This document shows, in pieces, positions 32,101 to 40,753 of a DNA stretch of 64,000 bases (within the stretch, counting starts at the first letter, position 1; each line of letters begins with the position of its first letter). Source of the stretch: Symbiodinium natans (lineage: Eukaryota; Sar; Dinophyceae; Suessiales; Symbiodiniaceae); assembly GCA_905221605.1 (NCBI GenBank), contig CAJNDS010002312.1, forward strand, positions 186,001 through 250,000, read 5' to 3'. A program made the translations under genes and the position numbers. The notes beneath the pieces are model-generated. The model did not search any database, was not told the origin of the DNA, and worked only from the letters and a program-made list of their open reading frames with translations.

Positions 32101-33896
32101 TCTGGAGCACTTCCCGTGCCGGCTCAGGTTCTCGCCCGTGAGCCTCGCATCACCGCAGCAACACTCCGTCTCTCTGCCCGCCGGATGTGGTCTTGGCGAG
32201 CTTCAAGGCTCAAGACTCACAGTGCACAGCGCAGCCTTGTAGCTAGAACCTACAGAAGACAAACGCCTCACGGTGCATTGTCGCACGCCTGGCAGCTCTC
32301 TGTCCTGCCAAAGCACTGATGCGCCGGGTGGTCTTGGTCCAGGCTGCAGTGTCATTGAGGCACGCTGTCTCTGGTGGCCCTGCAGCTTCGCACACTCTAC
32401 CTTGCGCTACGTGACTCAGCTGTATGCCTGAATCGGCTGCGTGCCAGACCGAGAGCAGCATGTGCGAAAAGAGTGCAGCGCTCTCTCTGCGTCCTTATCG
32501 CAATAGGGTAGCGCGTGGTAACGCAATTGGTATAAGGTAGATGGAGGATGGGTGCCTCATTGTAAGTGCTTGCGGTCGGCCTTGTCAGTCCAGCAACACC
32601 TGCCTGGCGCACGTGTAGTTTGTGTGTTCAGCCGAGAGCTTGAAAATCTTAATCACTGGCCAATGAAAGTTCCGGTTTGGTCTTCAGCGATTCTATGTCC
32701 ATTTGGTTTTGCCCAGGTGGTGGTAGGAGTAGATGCTGTTCATGATCCGCACGCACTACCTAAGTTTCTAGCGTCTCGTTGCTTCTGAGGCTTTTCTATT
32801 CCTTCGGCGTTGTGCTGGCCCAACTTGTGCAAGATCACTGCAGATTCGAAGCCATTGTTGCGACTGGAGACAGCAACGCCGTGCCATATTGCAATGATGA
32901 TGTGCTTCGCAAATATTGGTCCAGCATCTTTGAAAGCATGCTGACGCTTTTCATGGCTATTTCTGGAGGTCTGAGTTGGGGCGAAGCGATGGATCCATTG
33001 AAAGATTTTTCGTTTGTGGCCGTCGCGTGCATGGTGGTTTATGTGCTGATCGCAGTTTTTGCGGTCATGAATGTGGCGGCTTGGAAGCCAATGAAGTCCA
33101 TTTTTGTGTTCTTGGTATGCCGTTTGTGAAATTCAAGAGTTGTGTTGTCTTCATGTCAGTTTGTTCAAGGTTACTGGAGTTTTCTGCAACACAGCTATTG
33201 AAAGCGCGAACTCGGACAGAGACATCAGAGCCGTCGAGCAGCTGAACAAGCAGACGGCGCTGGTCAGGTCTCTCCGTGAGCTTTTCAACGAGATTGACCA
33301 TGACCGGTCCAACCTAGTCAGCATTGATGAGTTGCTTGGTAGCCCTTTGCCTTTTTGTTTTTTTGGTTCTGTGTTCCCAAAATAACCAACCCCCAAAAGG
33401 GTGCCCTTATTGTAATATGGTTACCCTAAACCCTAAACCCTAAACCCTAAACCCTAAACCCTAAACCCTAAACCCTAAACCCTAAACCCTAAACCCTAAA
33501 CCCTAAACCCTAAACCCTAAACCCTGAACCCTGAACCCTAAACCCTAAACCCTGAACTCTAAACCTGGGCTACCAAGGTTCAAAGTCGCCGTGAACACAC
33601 CCAAGATGGCGAGCTTTCTGGAGTCCATGGGCATCTCGACACAAGACGTGTGGACGCTCTTCACGATCATCGATGCAGACTCCAGTGGCCTCATCGACTT
33701 GGATGAGTTTGTGCAGGGCTGCATGGAGCTGTATGGTCCCGCGAAGAGTTTTCAGGTGTCGAAGATGAGTTACGAGAACAAAATTACCCGCCAAGCCATT
33801 AAGAAGCTTGTCAGGGAAACGTCGGACGTGAAGCGACAGCTTGCGTTGATAGTTCAAAATGCAAAGTACACACATTCGGTGACACACCGGAGATGA
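29122..33896 (+). CDS. One-domain voltage-gated cation channel with EF-hands
   Basis: Likely a Na+/Ca2+-permeable channel of the kind common in dinoflagellates. Exons: about 29122-30413 (first ATG at 29170), 32790-33075 (or 33072), 33170-33333, 33578-33896. Joins: intron 1 GT-AG, intron 2 GC- or GT-AG, intron 3 GC-AG; all acceptors AG|G and phases fit. Exon 1 has a long acidic cytosolic N-terminus, then S1 (LFVYGIMLLIFINLLLLG), S2 (LMIVIIFVVEIVMKLFAFG), S3 (VFDLIIIMLSVVETVLDF) and S4 with Arg at every third position (VMRFMRLARTLRGIRVIRLL). Exon 2 has S5, the pore with filter ISGGLSWGE, and S6. Exons 3-4 carry two EF-hand loops, DHDRSNLVSIDE and DADSSGLIDLDE. Four-domain channels carry four such repeats; this must tetramerise. 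Upstream exons may be missing. TGA ends the last open frame at 33894-33896, but a further splice is possible. Confidence 0.85.
30414..32789 (+). other. Intron 1 of the channel (2.4 kb)
   Basis: Donor CT|GTGCTTG, acceptor TTCTGAG|G. The join recreates LILLLFYSFGVV, the normal S4-S5 linker/S5 sequence. A few small frames (for example 31731-32060 +) are open inside it but unrecognised. No telomere-like arrays, unlike most other introns here. Confidence 0.65.
33421..33565 (-). repeat. CCCTAAA array inside channel intron 3
   Basis: About 20 units with some CCCTGAA variants, filling most of the 244-bp intron 33334-33577. This places a telomere-like array inside a transcribed gene. Confidence 0.9.
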
Positions 33897-33949
33897 TAAT
33901 GTCATTGTTTGATCCTTTCCGCCGTGCGCAAAGGATGCACTGCTTGGAG

Positions 33950-34064
33950 GCACAGGGTACTTATTAGCCCAATAAAAACCGTACTTATCACGAAATTCTA
34001 GCCCATGTTAAGGCACTTAAGGGGCTTATGAGTGGGTTATAAGTACGGCTATGATTGGTGAATC
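33950..34064. mobile_element. MITE-like element, GGTTCATGGTACTTA family
   Basis: GGGTACTTATTAGCCCAATA at the left; GCACTTAAGGGGCTTATGAG and GGGTTATAAGTACGGCTAT at the right. The AGTAAGTACCATGCACCTCC fragment at 34112-34132 may be its displaced end. Relatives are at 38136-38280, 49146-49260, 51178-51310 and 62934-63054. Confidence 0.5.
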
Positions 34065-34294
34065 CGTGCCCCTAGACTCTAAACCCTCAACCCTCAACCC
34101 TAAACTCCTGGGTAGTAAGTACCATGCACCTCCAAGTGCGTCGAATGATTCTGAAGCTCTTCATGTGTCGAAGACACTTGGAGCGTGTGAATGTGTCTGG
34201 GGGCTGCCCTATGAACTGCTCTGCGGGAAGATGCCAAGGGTTTAGGGTTTAGGGTGTAGGGTCCACAGTTGCAATGCCAAGCCGATGCTTTGCA

Positions 34295-34431
34295 GGAAAG
34301 TTCAGATGATAAGATGGGCCGACGGATCTCGAAGAGATACCGTACCAAAGCGCTCACGCCCCCAACTGCAATGCCCGAAGCCACATGGGAAGACGATCCT
34401 CGCCCCGCCAATAGTATTCAAGACCCGAAAT
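34295..34431 (+). CDS. Exon-like segment, unknown gene
   Basis: Acceptor TTTGCAG|G and a near-perfect donor GC|GTGAGTG enclose 45 open codons of polar sequence (MGRRISKRYRTKALTPPTAM). Further splice-bounded pieces lie at about 34775-34838 (SLAQKSAESEAHS), about 34968-35035 (ELARRLAWQPS, telomere-like donor) and about 35364-35410 (MEIVQGQFEFVLDE, donor GC). They may be exons of one gene downstream of the channel. Family unknown. Confidence 0.3.
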
Positions 34432-34847
34432 ATGCGTGAGTGTATGTATTCGGGGGTCCTTCTTGGCATACTACCGTAAAGCCCTACTTCATACTGCTGT
34501 ACCAGTCCTTCACCATTGAAGCTTCCAGCTTTGGCGGCAAGTCTGCACCAACGTCTCTGACAGACTGAGACTGCCCAAGCGAAAGGCAAGCGGTCCGTGC
34601 TGTAGCGGCAAGATCTCGCATCCGCTGTCTGTTGAAAAACCTTCATGGCGCCATCCTGGTTTATGGTGTGAACCATCCTCTAACCCTATAGACACTAAGT
34701 ACCCGAAACCTATGTCCCCTTAAAGCATCCTATCATCCTATGGATTCCAAACACCCCCAAACCCCTGCTTGTCCAGGCTTCGGGCCGCAGCTGGTCTCTT
34801 GCCCAGAAGTCCGCGGAGTCCGAGGCCCATTCGGTATCCTTCGCTCC

Positions 34848-34952
34848 CTAAACCCTAAACCCTAAACCCTAAACCCTAAACCCTAAACCCTAAACCCTAA
34901 ACCCTAAACCCTGAACCCTGAACCCTGAACCCTGAACCCTGAACCCTAAACC
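34848..34952 (-). repeat. CCCTAAA array with CCCTGAA variants
   Basis: About fifteen units, the last six being CCCTGAA. Other arrays nearby: 35036-35056, 35305-35350, 35426-35466, 35598-35622. Confidence 0.9.
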
Positions 34953-35796
34953 CTTTGCCCTTTACAGCGGGAGCTCGCGAGGCGGCTCGCCTGGCAGCCG
35001 TCCCGAAATGCCAGCAGCTCAAGCCCTGCAAGTGGGTTTAGGGTTTAGGGTTTAGGTTTTGAGGGGTTCTCCCGTCGTGAGTTCATGGCCTTGACTGAGT
35101 GGAGTCTTGCATTTCTTACTTCCGGAAGGGTGCGCCCTGCTTCGACTCAGGCCTGAATGAGCACCTGCGGTCCAAGTCCAGGAGAGTTGCAGCTCGGCGG
35201 AGCAGCCACCACCGCACTCCTGACTCCGGGACCGGAGTCTGACAAAGCGCGCCGCGCGAACTCCGCAGGACACGGCTGACCCTAAAACCCTGAACCCTAG
35301 ACCATACCCTAAACCCTAAACCCTAAACCCTAAACCCTAAATCCCTAAACCCGAGCGAACTGAGGGCATGGAGATTGTGCAGGGCCAGTTTGAGTTTGTC
35401 CTCGATGAGGCCCCCAAAACGGCTTAGGGTTTAGGGTTTAGGGTTTAGGGTTTAGGGTTTAGGGTTTTTGACAAGCCTCGCTGCCAGGGCCTGCGGCCCA
35501 TGCTTGTGGCCTTGTTGGTTGCGTGATCACGCCCATGCGCTTGAAGCAGGCAGATGGAACCCTGTGGCTTGCGAATGCGACGCAACCTCGGATCTCCCTA
35601 AACCCTAAACCCTAAACCCTAAAATCTAAACTCCTAATGTCATGAGTGTGAGGTTCAGCTATGGCAGATGGGCAGAGGTAGAGGCTGTAGACGCTGTGGG
35701 CATTGCACGTGAGGGCAACAACTCTTGCTGAAGAGGAAGGAAGTGTTTGAAAGGCCATTCCTGCCTCTTGCAGGTCTTTCTGGGGTTTGGAGCGGA

Positions 35797-35913
35797 ACTT
35801 GGGATGTTCCCGCTTATACGAACAGTCCTTAATACTAGGGATGATAGTACTCCCGATTATAATCCCTACTACGGACTGTTAGTATTTAAGTGGGAACATC
35901 CCAAATTATGAGC
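35797..35913. mobile_element. MITE-like element, CTTGGGATGTTCCC family
   Basis: Left CTTGGGATGTTCCCGCTTAT and ACGAACAGTCCTTAATACTA; right CGGACTGTTAGTATTTAAGT and GGGAACATCCCAAAT. The interior contains GTACTCCCGATTATAATCCC. The best-preserved member of the family in this window. Confidence 0.75.
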
Positions 35914-36359
35914 ATGATCGTGATGCTAGCTGAGGTCGAACCTTCGCTGTCGATTTCTGCCAAAACCGTCGAGTGAGGACAAGAACGGCGCTGCACTGAG
36001 GCAGCTCAGCATGGCCCTCTGAGATTTCCTGGCCGTTGCACACCGAGGTGCAAACTCCACAGAAGATGTCGTGCGTTTTTTCGAGGTCCTTCTGCATGCG
36101 GTTGTGTTGCGTGCATGGCCAGCCGGATCAGCCAGTACTCATGCAGCGTACCGTGGGCAGTCGTGCAAGGACTGAAGCGTTTGCCATTGCTATGTTCTCG
36201 GTGTTCTGACAAGCTGCCAGGAAGAAGAGTTCGAAGAAGAGCTGCGGGACACCAGATGTGCTGATGTTGAGGAAGGGCGATCCTCATGCTGCTGCTGTGC
36301 CAGGACACAGAGAGAAGAATGGAACAGTTGAAGAAGCGCATCTCCGGCCTGTTTCTCTT

Positions 36360-37275
36360 TTTTCTACTTGGCCCTGAACCCTAAACCCTAAACCCTACAC
36401 CCTAAACCCCAAACCCTAGAAGGGCCTGGAATCCTGTGCTCTGGCAGGATTCGGCGGTGATCCTGGTGTAGTGCACGGCGGAACCGGAGGTGCCCCCCAC
36501 AAGTTAGGGCCGCTCTAAGCTCACTTATCCAGTCAGGGTTTAGGGTTGGGGTTTAGGGTTAAGGGATAAGGGTTTAGGGTTTAGGGCCGGGTTTGGGTTT
36601 GGTGTTTTGGGTTTAAGGGTTTAGGGTTTGGGGTTTAGGGTTTAGGGCTCATGGCCATGGAACCCTATGTACCCCCCCCCCCCCCCGTCCCCCCCTTCCA
36701 GGAACAAAACAAGAATCTGGAATCCCTACACGCCAAACCCTACCCGAAATCCTAAACCCTAAACCATTACTGCAGGCCCTAAACCCTGAACCCTAACCCC
36801 TAAACCCTAAACCCTAAACCCTAAGCCCTAAACCCTACACCCTAAACCCTAAACCCTAAACCCTAAACCCTTACTGCAAGCCCTGAAGCCATCGCCGCAG
36901 TTTCGGGCATCACCGTCAGTGCCTCTGACCAACTCGCTGGGGTCTGTCCGTCTGGTTTGCATGGGTCTCAACCCTAAACCCTAAGCCCTAAACCCTAAAC
37001 CCTAAACCCTAAACCCTAAACCCTAAACCCGAAACCCTAAACCCTAAACCCTGAACCCCCCTAAGCCCCAAATCCCAAACCCTAAGCCAACAGGGCTTCC
37101 AGGTAGTTGCACAGAGCTGCAGATTGCTGCCAGGTGAAGGTTCCGAGCAACCTTGTGCGATTCTACCAGGCAAGTCCTATCCTCCTACTTGAATGCTTGA
37201 ATGGGCAGGGTTTGGGGTTTAGGGTTTGGTGGTTAGGGTTTAGGGTTTAGGGTGGGGGATGGGGGTTGATAGGGG
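36360..37275. repeat. Degenerate telomere-like sequence in both orientations
   Basis: CCCTAAA and TTTAGGG tracts (36370-36420, 36536-36650, 36725-36870, 36970-37085, 37207-37255) with many one-base variants, plus a poly-C run at 36670-36693. The short unique pieces between them contain no recognised exon. Confidence 0.8.
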
Positions 37276-37580
37276 TTGAGGCATTTGAGTGACTAGGTGG
37301 TTCCGGTTTTCGGTTTCGCGGCTTTCGTTCGCAGGCTTAAACCCTTTCCTCGTAATAAGGACCCAAAATTCACCTAGATGCTGTTGCATAGCGTTGCCCT
37401 TGTGATGTTGTCATGTCTCACAATTATGGCTACTCTTGGGGTAGCCTAACGATAAGGGGCTGCAATATAAAATGTACGGGGCTAGTTTCTGAATTTATAA
37501 CCATTAAGTAAAGACCTACATGGGACCACACTTCAGGGAACTAACCATGTAAGCCGACAGCGCTGCGGATCAGCTTACTC

Positions 37581-37680
37581 TTGGTTAGTATGGAATGAGG
37601 GAATGAGGTACCCTATATCCCCCTATATATACCCTTGAAGGGATTCTACAGGGTACCTCATTCCCTCATTCCCTGCGAGA
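37581..37680. mobile_element. MITE-like element, GGTTCTTAGTAGGGAATGAG family
   Basis: TTGGTTAGTATGGAATGAGG and GAATGAGGTACCCT at the left; AGGGTACCTCATTCCCTCAT and TCCCTGCGAGAA at the right. The interior is CCCTATATATACCC. Confidence 0.6.
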
Positions 37681-37756
37681 AAACAGTGAGTCAGGAGGAA
37701 GAGAAGATGCCGCTGGCTCAGATGCTGTGCCGCTGGCTCCCTCCTCTGTCCAATAC

Positions 37757-37871
37757 GGGGGTTTACGACATAAGGGGTACCTTACAGGGGGCCTTACCGT
37801 AAGGGGATCCGACATGATCCGACTATTTGCAGGGTCGATATGAGGGGGTCCCGGATTATCGTAAACCCCCC
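37757..37871. mobile_element. MITE-like element, GGGGGTTTACGA/GGGGTACC family
   Basis: GGGGGTTTACGACATAAGGG then GTACCTTACAGGGGGCC; right end GGGGGTCCCGGATTATCGTA and AACCCCCC. An ATG frame starts just after it at 37876 (SASRLRYYEDEVRAPASAI), possibly an exon of an unknown gene. Confidence 0.6.
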
Positions 37872-38008
37872 TATCATGAGCGCATCCAGGCTTCGCTACT
37901 ACGAGGACGAGGTTCGAGCGCCCGCCTCAGCCATTGACCTCGCACCCAAGCCTTGTTGCTCGCGCCGTTTCCCGGAACCCTAAACCCTAAAGCCTCAACC
38001 CTAAACCC

Positions 38009-38057
38009 TAAACCCTAAACCCTAAACCCTAAACCCTAAACCCTAAACCCTAAACCT
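38009..38057 (-). repeat. CCCTAAA array
   Basis: Seven to eight units. Followed by the splice-bounded piece CTCAG|GTGATGGCC (MALRRSKPLAEGSWRFQQLL) that runs into the inverted-repeat element at 38136. Confidence 0.85.
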
Positions 38058-38135
38058 TGTTTTCGGGACCTGTCTCAGGTGATGGCCCTGAGGCGTTCGA
38101 AGCCTCTGGCGGAAGGCAGCTGGAGATTTCAGCAA

Positions 38136-38280
38136 CTACTTGGAGGTTCAGGGTGCTTATTCACCCAATAATGGCTGCACTGATAGCCCAGGTATAACCA
38201 TATTGGGGCACTTAAGGGGCTTATAAGTGGGTTGTAAGTACAGTTATAATTCGTTATTAAGTACTATGAACCTCCAAGTA
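38136..38280. mobile_element. MITE-like element, GGTTCATGGTACTTA family
   Basis: Left TACTTGGAGGTTCAGGGTGC then TTATTCACCCAATAA; right GTTATTAAGTACTATGAACC and TCCAAGTA. The interior has GGCACTTAAGGGGCTTATAA and GTGGGTTGTAAGTACAG. Near-complete terminal inverted repeats. Confidence 0.7.
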
Positions 38281-38737
38281 GCAATGAAAATGCCCGCTTC
38301 CCGGTTGATTCAATGGGCTTGGGTGTGTGGATAACTCAGTTCCAGTATTCTTTGTTTTGATCGTGACGGGATCCTCATTCAAGATCGTCGTATTCAAATC
38401 ATAGTCATTTGCCAGGAGCACGACCGCACTACAGAACACCAATCTGTTTGACCGAAGAGAGAAGCATAATGTTTTGTAAATGTATGCTCTGTCCTGTCTT
38501 ACCGAGCATGATGGATGAATGTGCAGGTATGTGGCTGTAGAAACTGTCATGTAATGTACATATATATATATACATACATATATGTATATATGTGTATATA
38601 TATATGTACATATGTATGTATAAGTATATATATATATATATATTTATAACCCTTTTCGTACTAAGAATAAGCCCTAAGCCTTACTGTAACAACTTTTGGC
38701 AGGCAGAGCGGTTGGACTGGGCTGCTGGCCGGAGCCT

Positions 38738-38840
38738 AATGGGGGTTTCCGAAATTGGGGGGTACCTTCTTGGGGTCCTTATAAGGGTTTAGGGTTTAGG
38801 GTTTAGGGGTACCTTCTTGGGGTCCTAACCCCCTAATGGG
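38738..38840. mobile_element. MITE-like fragment split by telomere-like repeats
   Basis: GGGGGTTTCCGAAATTGGGG and GGTACCTTCTTGGGGTCCT is interrupted after 38779 by TATAAGGGTTTAGGGTTTAG, then the 21 bp GGGGTACCTTCTTGGGGTCCT repeats exactly (38759-38779 and 38806-38826) before the sequence continues to AACCCCCTAATGGGG. See findings. Confidence 0.75.
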
Positions 38841-38998
38841 GGGAGCTTTCGAACGCTTTAAGGCGTGCTTTCGCTTCTGAGGCTTTAGGCTTTTTCAGGA
38901 GTTGTAGGCCCCTTTTGCAGGGATGAGGGTCCTTTCAGAGTTTCATGTTGGGTTTGGGTCGTTCAAGGTTGTCGGGCTTGAGGTTTCAGGCATTTGTT

Positions 38999-39141
38999 GT
39001 GTTTTGCACGTGTGCAAAGAGTGACAAGCAGTACGTAGTGCACAGTTTCGTTCGTACTGCAGTCCGCTTCAGCTCGCACTTTCGCTTTTTGCAGTTGCAG
39101 CATCAGAGGCCCGAGCGTGTGGTCAGCATTTTCAGCTTTTC
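38999..39141 (+). repeat. Split direct repeat A1
   Basis: Starts GTGTTTTGCACGTGTGCAAA (with the palindrome TTTGCACGTGTGCAAA) and ends GCATTTTCAGCTTTTC. Matches A2 at 47838-47980 except G/A at one site. Probably includes the transcription start/promoter region. Its left border follows CATTTGTT, sharing TTGT with the end of B (CTTGTC). Confidence 0.9.
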
Positions 39142-39157
39142 TCCCGCCTCCGGTAGT

Positions 39158-40558
39158 ATGGCCGCCTCCCCGAAGCAGTATCAGTGCGAAGGATGCGACC
39201 AGGAGTACGTGCACTCCGAGTTCGGCCGGATCTCCGAGACGGAGTGGCGATGCTACTTGTGCATTGTGAATCAGCGGATGAAGAACATTCAGGAGTCCGG
39301 CAAGGACGAGGAGAAGGCCCGCACGAAGGATGAGTGGATCGTGGTGGTGAAGGCAGAGATTGCGAAGCAGAAGCGCCAGAAGCACCGGGCGCGTGGGCAA
39401 GTCTTCCAGGAGGCATTGACTGAGATCAATGCGCAGGCAGCCGAAGGAGAAGGATTCGAAGGGCGTACCCTGGGGGAACGCAAGAAGGCCAAGCAGCTCA
39501 AGCTGATGTCGCTCTTCAACAAGAAGCTCAACACGGCGTTGGCCAGGGGCTTCATGTCCAGCACGGTGTTCCAGTACTTCTCGGACTTCAGTGTGGTGGT
39601 GGCGGCTGTGGCTGAGCGCGAGGATTTGGCCCAGTCTGCGGAGGCCCGTCTGGAGGAGGCGGAGAAGGCCCTGGACGACTTTGTGATGAAGATGGCCGGC
39701 CGCAGCTTGACGGAGTCCCAGTCCGTCGAGAAAAAGCTTCTTGAGGACCAGGTGAAAGAGGCGACGGCCGCGCTGGAGTCCGTCAACGATATGCCCCCCG
39801 CCGACACGTTCGTCACCTGCAGTGATCATCCTGAAAAGCGCAGAAAGCGATTGCTTGGGCCCACGGGGTATTTGGCGCACTGCGACAAGGGCTTCTGGGA
39901 GAACCAGGCCGATGGGGAAGGGCGTGACATCATGCGCATCTTCTACCTGCACGCCAGGAACGACTGTGGGTGCTACTTTGCCAGTGCTTTGTGGAGGTAC
40001 ATTGGGAAGTACAAGTGCGCCATCGATTGGACGTCCTTCCAGAAGATCTTCCCCGATGACCACGCGGCTTTGGTCACCAAGTACGGCGACGAGGCGAGCC
40101 TGCGCTTGGCTGCGGAGCGTTCGTCTGCATTGTGTGGCACCAACTACCGACCCTACGCGGACGGGCCAGGCATGATGATCGAGATCCTGGTAGGCGAGGA
40201 GTGGCAGGCGCTCGTCAGTGAAGTGCTACCGGCGGAGGTCATGAACCGTTTTGCCCAGGCCAAGGCGGATTGGCTCAAGCTGTCCACGCTGACAGACGAG
40301 GAGCTCTGGGAGAAGATCCTTGAGACGGCGGTGCACCCACAGACCCACCTGACCGAGCTTATCCCCGGCATGTCTCGCAAAGTCCTGGGGGTCTTTCCCT
40401 TGAAGGACTGGAAGGCTGCAGGTGGGCAGCCGATCACCCAGCGTGCCTGGCTGAAGTGGTTCATTGCCATGGCGAACTTTGCCAATGACTACTGCTCGGA
40501 TGCCAAGTTCCCCAGCCTGATCGCCTTGAAGCTGGAGTGCGAGAAATTCTGCAAGTAG
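39158..40558 (+). CDS. Retrotransposon ORF1, zinc-finger protein of unknown role
   Basis: 467 codons from ATGGCC at 39158, 17 bp after A1, to TAG. The frame is open upstream through A1, but this ATG is the first inside the element. The N-terminus has Cys10-x2-Cys13-x18-Cys32-x2-Cys35, a four-Cys zinc site. Residues about 40-220 are Lys/Glu-rich and likely coiled coil. The C-terminal half has further Cys/His (TCSDHP, AHCDKG, NDCGCY) and a Trp-rich conserved look. I do not recognise the family. Position suggests a structural or nucleic-acid-binding protein made with the element. A different start, or fusion to flanking sequence, is possible but less likely. Confidence 0.7.
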   Translation: MAASPKQYQCEGCDQEYVHSEFGRISETEWRCYLCIVNQRMKNIQESGKDEEKARTKDEWIVVVKAEIAKQKRQKHRARGQVFQEALTEINAQAAEGEGFEGRTLGERKKAKQLKLMSLFNKKLNTALARGFMSSTVFQYFSDFSVVVAAVAEREDLAQSAEARLEEAEKALDDFVMKMAGRSLTESQSVEKKLLEDQVKEATAALESVNDMPPADTFVTCSDHPEKRRKRLLGPTGYLAHCDKGFWENQADGEGRDIMRIFYLHARNDCGCYFASALWRYIGKYKCAIDWTSFQKIFPDDHAALVTKYGDEASLRLAAERSSALCGTNYRPYADGPGMMIEILVGEEWQALVSEVLPAEVMNRFAQAKADWLKLSTLTDEELWEKILETAVHPQTHLTELIPGMSRKVLGVFPLKDWKAAGGQPITQRAWLKWFIAMANFANDYCSDAKFPSLIALKLECEKFCK

Positions 40559-40753
40559 ACGAGGTGCCCAGAGGCCGTGGCCAACTGATCGTCCTTAGGA
40601 TGCGGCTGGTCGCGGTGCGCCGAGTTTTGCAAGAAAAGGCATGCAGGTGCCGTGGCTGACCGATCGTCCTCAGGATGTGGTTAGTTGCGGCGACGAGCTA
40701 GTCGGCAGCGCGAGGAAAAGTCAGAAGGTACGTGCAGTGTGGTGTGCGTCCGT

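Noticed and set aside
38963-40063. 366-codon frame on the minus strand
   Set aside because: It is antisense to ORF1 of the retrotransposon, Leu/Arg-rich because of the GC-rich codons opposite, and has no domain. ORF1 has the zinc motif and lies in line with the other element genes.
40685-40753. Start of the tyrosine recombinase at 40685
   Set aside because: The codon is TTG; in a eukaryote the in-frame ATGs at 40754 or 40970 are more likely, and the sequence before 40970 has no conserved feature.
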